NCBI RefSeq assembly: GCF_003259335.1
Contig: NZ_QLLL01000001.1
Location: forward strand, 528,406-592,405
From: Chitinophaga skermanii
GTDB lineage: Bacteria; Bacteroidota; Bacteroidia; Chitinophagales; Chitinophagaceae
Length of the DNA: 64,000 bases
Reading direction: 5' to 3'
Part shown: positions 61,107 to 64,000 of the stretch, piece by piece
Position numbering within the stretch: position 1 is the stretch's first letter
How the letters are laid out: each line of letters opens with the position of its first letter
Notes under the pieces: model-generated
Told to the model about the DNA's origin: nothing
Databases searched by the model: none
The model's input: the letters and a program-made list of their open reading frames with translations, nothing else
Position numbers and translations under genes: made by a program

Positions 61107-61886
61107 ATGGCTTCGACGAATCATTACTTTGAATTTTTGAGCATGGTGCAGCACCATGAAACCCACAGCCTACAAGAGCTGCTCAAAGAAAGATCGTCGG
61201 ATTATTTTAACCGGGTTCAAACTACCGATAACCAATTTAACGGCCTTTATATTCTCGATTATACCAAAGGGAAGTACCTTTTCGCTAATAAAGGGATGGA
61301 AAGCCTCAGTGGTTACCCACCCGGCGAATTCCTCAATGGCGGCCTTAATTTTACCTGTTCGCTCTGGAACGACGATGATTTTAAAGTGTTCCACGAGAAA
61401 GTGCATACCGAAAACCTCCGTTTCTTAAAGGAGACCCCGGTCAGCGAACACGGCAACTTCTTGTTTACTTGCAACTACCGCATCAAAAACAAACGAGGCG
61501 AATACCGCAACGTACTGCAACAATCCGTTTACCTTCAATCATCTATCACCGGCGAACCCCTTGCCACCATGGGTAGCGTAACCGATATTACAGCTTTAAG
61601 GCTCGACGGGCGCATCACCCATACCATTGAACCGCTAACAGCAGAAGGAGCAGGTACGCCTGTTGTTAAGAATGTACACTATGCTCAGTCCGACAATATG
61701 CTTTCTCACCGCGAAATGGAAATTGTAAAACTTATCTGTGAAGGCTTTAGCTCCAGCGAAATTGCTAAGAAACTCTATATCAGCATTTATACCGTTCATA
61801 ATCATCGCCAAAACATTATGCAGAAAACAAATAGCCGTAATGTGGCGGATATTATTAAGTATGCGATCAAGAACGGTTGGCTGTAA
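61107..61886 (+). CDS. PAS-domain LuxR-type transcriptional regulator
   Basis: A 259-residue one-component regulator. The N-terminal part holds a PAS-like sensor (about 40-155: GLYILDYTKGKYLFANKGME, CNYRIKNKRGEYRNVLQQSV), and the C-terminus a LuxR helix-turn-helix (about 198-255: LSHREMEIVKLICEGFSSSE, IAKKLYISIYTVHNHRQNIM, NSRNVADIIKYAIKNGWL). There is no receiver domain, so it is not a classic response regulator; the PAS part may bind a small molecule or cofactor. A TAnnTTTG element lies at 61020-61027. Targets unknown. Confidence 0.88.
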   Translation: MASTNHYFEFLSMVQHHETHSLQELLKERSSDYFNRVQTTDNQFNGLYILDYTKGKYLFANKGMESLSGYPPGEFLNGGLNFTCSLWNDDDFKVFHEKVHTENLRFLKETPVSEHGNFLFTCNYRIKNKRGEYRNVLQQSVYLQSSITGEPLATMGSVTDITALRLDGRITHTIEPLTAEGAGTPVVKNVHYAQSDNMLSHREMEIVKLICEGFSSSEIAKKLYISIYTVHNHRQNIMQKTNSRNVADIIKYAIKNGWL

Positions 61887-62070
61887 CACTTACCCATCTT
61901 GCCTTTTAAAAAATAGTCATTACTAACTATTAAAGTGTTTTAGGGGAAATCCTAATTTTGAAGTCCAGTATAGCAGAGATAAAGGAAGAATTCTACCTTT
62001 TAGTTTAAAACGACCATTATCATTGGAGCGTTCTCATTGGAACGTATGCGACTGTATTAAACCTATATAA

Positions 62071-62433
62071 ATGAAGCAAATTTTCCGCGCCTCTTTATTT
62101 ATGGGATGGATAGTGGTTTTGGAGTCATGTAATCCCTCTCCTGAAAGGTCGCAACCCAGTATTAATCAAGGCCCCGAAGTGCTGGACGCCCCGGTTCAGC
62201 GGTTTACTTTCGAGGTATTCAAGAATGCTGATGGTACGTATGGGTTCGATATTTTAGAGAATAACAAAGTAATGATGCACCAGCACAAAATCCCCAACAG
62301 TAAAGATACTTTGGGATTTTCTACTTCCGAGGAAGCAAGGTCCGTTGCCAGTTATTACGTGATGAAACTCGGGAAAAAACAACAACCCGAAATTCATCCT
62401 AAAACGCTTGATAGCCTTATTGAAAGATATTAG
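62071..62433 (+). CDS. DUF4907-type lipoprotein
   Basis: A 120-residue lipoprotein: hydrophobic start (ASLFMGWIVVLESC) with Cys20 as likely acylation site, a Pro/Ser/Gln-rich spacer, and the domain FTFEVFKNADGTYGFDILEN, KVMMHQHKIPN, GFSTSEEARSVASYYVMKLG, which fits the small family I remember as DUF4907. In other Bacteroidota it is found beside a Kelch-type protein; here the neighbours are a LuxR regulator and a DUF5694 protein. Function unknown. Confidence 0.8.
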   Translation: MKQIFRASLFMGWIVVLESCNPSPERSQPSINQGPEVLDAPVQRFTFEVFKNADGTYGFDILENNKVMMHQHKIPNSKDTLGFSTSEEARSVASYYVMKLGKKQQPEIHPKTLDSLIERY

Positions 62434-62457
62434 CGCATGCCATTCGATCCCAAAAAG

Positions 62458-62500
62458 AAAACCGCTCTCTACTGTAAGGTAAGGAGCGGTTTTCTTTTTG
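62458..62500 (+). terminator. Terminator between DUF4907 and DUF5694 genes
   Basis: AAAACCGCTC (62458-62467) and GAGCGGTTTT (62484-62493), perfect 10-bp stem with T-rich tail; can serve both convergent genes. Confidence 0.85.
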
Positions 62501-62514
62501 AATATAGTGGTACT

Positions 62515-63351
62515 TTACAAAACTTTATCTATACTAATCAAATTGAAGCGGGCATCGTGCTGAATAAAACTAGCCATGATGGATGCATGTCCTGCCCCTG
62601 CTAAAATTACGATGGTCGCGTCTTTCTCCGTTGTAGCACGTTGTATGTTAGAATACATGATGAGGTTGCGTTTGTACCAGGCAGCCACTAAGTCAGATCC
62701 AAAGAAGTCGTGATCCTTATTGATTAAGTTAATTGGCCAGATGTAAGAGCCTAAGTTAATCTTGTAATAGGCGGCACTGTTCAATCCACGAAACACATGC
62801 TCTAATTTACTGCTTCCTACAATCTTATTCGTAGCATCGGCCAAGGCCATGTTCGTTTTCATAAAATCTTCATAAGTAAAGTTGGCAAGGCTATCTACTT
62901 TCGATTTAATTTTATTGAAATACATGGGCACATTATCATAGTCCATAGCGTAAATGGAATCGTTGTTCGCTTTTTTTGCTATGCGGAAGCCGAATTGAAA
63001 GATTTCATTTTCACTATAGAAACGTTTCAAGAAGTTATTCTTTAATGTGTCTACGTTTACGATTGGCTTGCCGGCCTTATACAAACTAAATAGCTGGTTC
63101 AGTTCTTCATTTTCGTCGAAAGGATATTCAACAAATACTTTGCTGGGCTTGTATTTCTTTACAATTTTGTCGGAAATGCTTTCTAAGGATTGTTGATTCT
63201 TTTCTTCTAAGATATTTCTTTCGATGACCTTGTTCTGGTCGAATCCTGGGTTGTTAAAATGGTAGGTACCAATTAAGATAACATTGATCTTTTGTTGACC
63301 GTAACCTAATACTGCTGTGCATAACAACAGCAACGTAAAAATCTTCCTCAT
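62515..63351 (-). CDS. DUF5694-type exported protein, TraB/ChaN-like fold
   Basis: A 278-residue exported protein (signal peptide LLLLCTAVLGYGQQ). VILIGTYHFNNPG near the mature start and VILAGAGHASIMASFI near the end resemble the GTxH and GxGH motifs of the TraB/PrgY and ChaN-like group, with KVFVEYPFDENEELN in between supplying the acidic Glu. The family, remembered as DUF5694, is common in Bacteroidota and may contain metal-dependent hydrolases; the reaction is unknown. It is transcribed alone, away from the neighbouring siderophore-type receptor. Confidence 0.8.
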   Translation of the reverse strand: MRKIFTLLLLCTAVLGYGQQKINVILIGTYHFNNPGFDQNKVIERNILEEKNQQSLESISDKIVKKYKPSKVFVEYPFDENEELNQLFSLYKAGKPIVNVDTLKNNFLKRFYSENEIFQFGFRIAKKANNDSIYAMDYDNVPMYFNKIKSKVDSLANFTYEDFMKTNMALADATNKIVGSSKLEHVFRGLNSAAYYKINLGSYIWPINLINKDHDFFGSDLVAAWYKRNLIMYSNIQRATTEKDATIVILAGAGHASIMASFIQHDARFNLISIDKVL

Positions 63352-63403
63352 AAGCAGTGTAATGATGTTTTTGATCGGGCGCGAATATAACGTTTCAACT
63401 CCT

Positions 63404-63436
63404 AAAAAAAAGAAGGCTCCTACTAGTGTAGGAACC
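63404..63436 (-). terminator. Terminator of the siderophore-type receptor
   Basis: On the reverse strand GGTTCCTAC and GTAGGAGCC form a stem around a short loop (63415-63436), followed by TTCT and T8 (63404-63411). Confidence 0.75.
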
Positions 63437-63466
63437 TATCTTATAAATCATCATCCTGGTTATATA

Positions 63467-64000
63467 TTAGAATTTGAAGGCAATGCTACCCAGCAATTGG
63501 CGAAGCATTTGCGGGTTCGCTGTTGAATAGCCTGTCCAATATTTTTGATTCCCGATATTGTTGCATTTTACTGCTAAACGGATTTTACTGGTTTCGTAGT
63601 TGATAGATGCATCTACTAAAGTATACGACGGTAGCATGAAGGTGCCGGCTGCTTTGTTGTTCACAACTTTGTTATCGCTAGCGTAGTTTCCGCCAATACC
63701 AAAGCCTAAGCCTTTTACGGCGCCACTGGTGAAGTTGTAGTTTAACCACAAGTTCGCTAAGTTGGCCGGGCCAGAAGTAGTAGGCCTGAATCCTTCTGTA
63801 TTAGCATCGGTACGTACAAACTTACTATCGTTGTAAGAATAACCCGCGATGAAGTTCAAACCTGGTAATGGATTCGCTGTAACAGCTACTTCAATACCTT
63901 TCGATCTTTGTTGCCCATCTTGAATAGAGAATAACGGGTTACTAGGGTTGGCTCTTACCACATCCGTTACTGTAATGTCGTAATAACTAACGGTACCACT
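63467..64000 (-). CDS. TonB-dependent siderophore-type receptor, C-terminal part (cut by window edge)
   Basis: The reverse-strand frame is open to the window end, so only the last 177 codons are visible. They form the final strands of a 22-strand outer-membrane barrel: QRSKGIEVAVTANPLPGLNF, AGYSYNDSKFVRTD, NLWLNYNF, GFGIGGNYASDNKV, YTLVDASINYET and the terminal NPQMLRQLLGSIAFKF with C-terminal Phe. The SKGIEVxVTANPLPGL and final LxGSIAFKF patterns are typical of siderophore receptors of the FhuA/FoxA group. Ligand unknown because the plug domain is outside the window. Confidence 0.88.
   Translation of the reverse strand, partial: SGTVSYYDITVTDVVRANPSNPLFSIQDGQQRSKGIEVAVTANPLPGLNFIAGYSYNDSKFVRTDANTEGFRPTTSGPANLANLWLNYNFTSGAVKGLGFGIGGNYASDNKVVNNKAAGTFMLPSYTLVDASINYETSKIRLAVKCNNIGNQKYWTGYSTANPQMLRQLLGSIAFKF

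Overview
The window reads as chromosomal DNA of a member of the Bacteroidota, most likely the Chitinophagaceae. Evidence: several TonB-dependent receptors with N-terminal carboxypeptidase-regulatory-like domains, an OMP_b-brl_3 type barrel, secreted glycosidases, an ExbB-ExbD-ExbD-TonB operon, AraC regulators fused to a membrane sensor, very few Shine-Dalgarno sequences, and many promoters fitting the Bacteroidota pattern TTG-N17-23-TAnnTTTG. The genus is an inference. No tRNA, rRNA, CRISPR array, transposase or phage gene was seen.

Layout. 1-3100: end of an ABC permease, surE, a small membrane protein, lpxB and a small reverse-strand membrane protein. 3200-7200: secreted GH2 beta-mannosidase and GH29 alpha-L-fucosidase. 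7200-7830: gene-free region with an 11-bp-period repeat. 7835-10810 (reverse): outer-membrane lipoprotein, LacI regulator, EamA transporter. 11100-13660 (reverse): large secreted zinc metalloprotease. 14465-17554: exbB, exbD, exbD, tonB, which energise the receptors found elsewhere in the window, then mnmE. 19200-20930: an AT-rich insert-like block with a MarR regulator, a rifampin ADP-ribosyltransferase (arr) and a GIY-YIG protein. 21000-22960: divergent SDR enzyme and AraC regulator. 23080-29300: TolC-RND-MFP efflux operon. 29500-31570: a Cys-rich SH3 protein and three tandem small secreted paralogues. 31700-33000: exonuclease and metallophosphoesterase. 33077-41633: two TonB-dependent receptors, the second followed by DUF4876 and DUF6850 proteins. 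41640-42120: second copy of the 11-bp repeat. 42129-50851: barrel protein, two membrane-sensor AraC regulators, a secreted tyrosine phosphatase, and a receptor gene broken by one in-frame TGA. 50936-58956: cfa, TPR protein, 2-hydroxyacid dehydrogenase, lpdA, an mhqO/mhqD-like pair, xseA-xseB. 58964-64000: two unrecognised proteins, a PAS-LuxR regulator, DUF4907 and DUF5694 proteins, and the end of a siderophore-type receptor.

Most notable: (1) three tandem small secreted proteins with a shared Cys-containing C-terminus, in two transcription units that each carry a leader segment complementary to a segment 10-11 nt after the last stop codon, with different sequence in each unit; (2) a pair of dispersed 11-bp-period repeats in two convergent intergenic regions, in opposite orientation; (3) the marR-arr block with a palindromic operator candidate over its promoter; (4) the TonB receptor interrupted by a single TGA. 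DUF and family names are from memory of the families; no database search was run.
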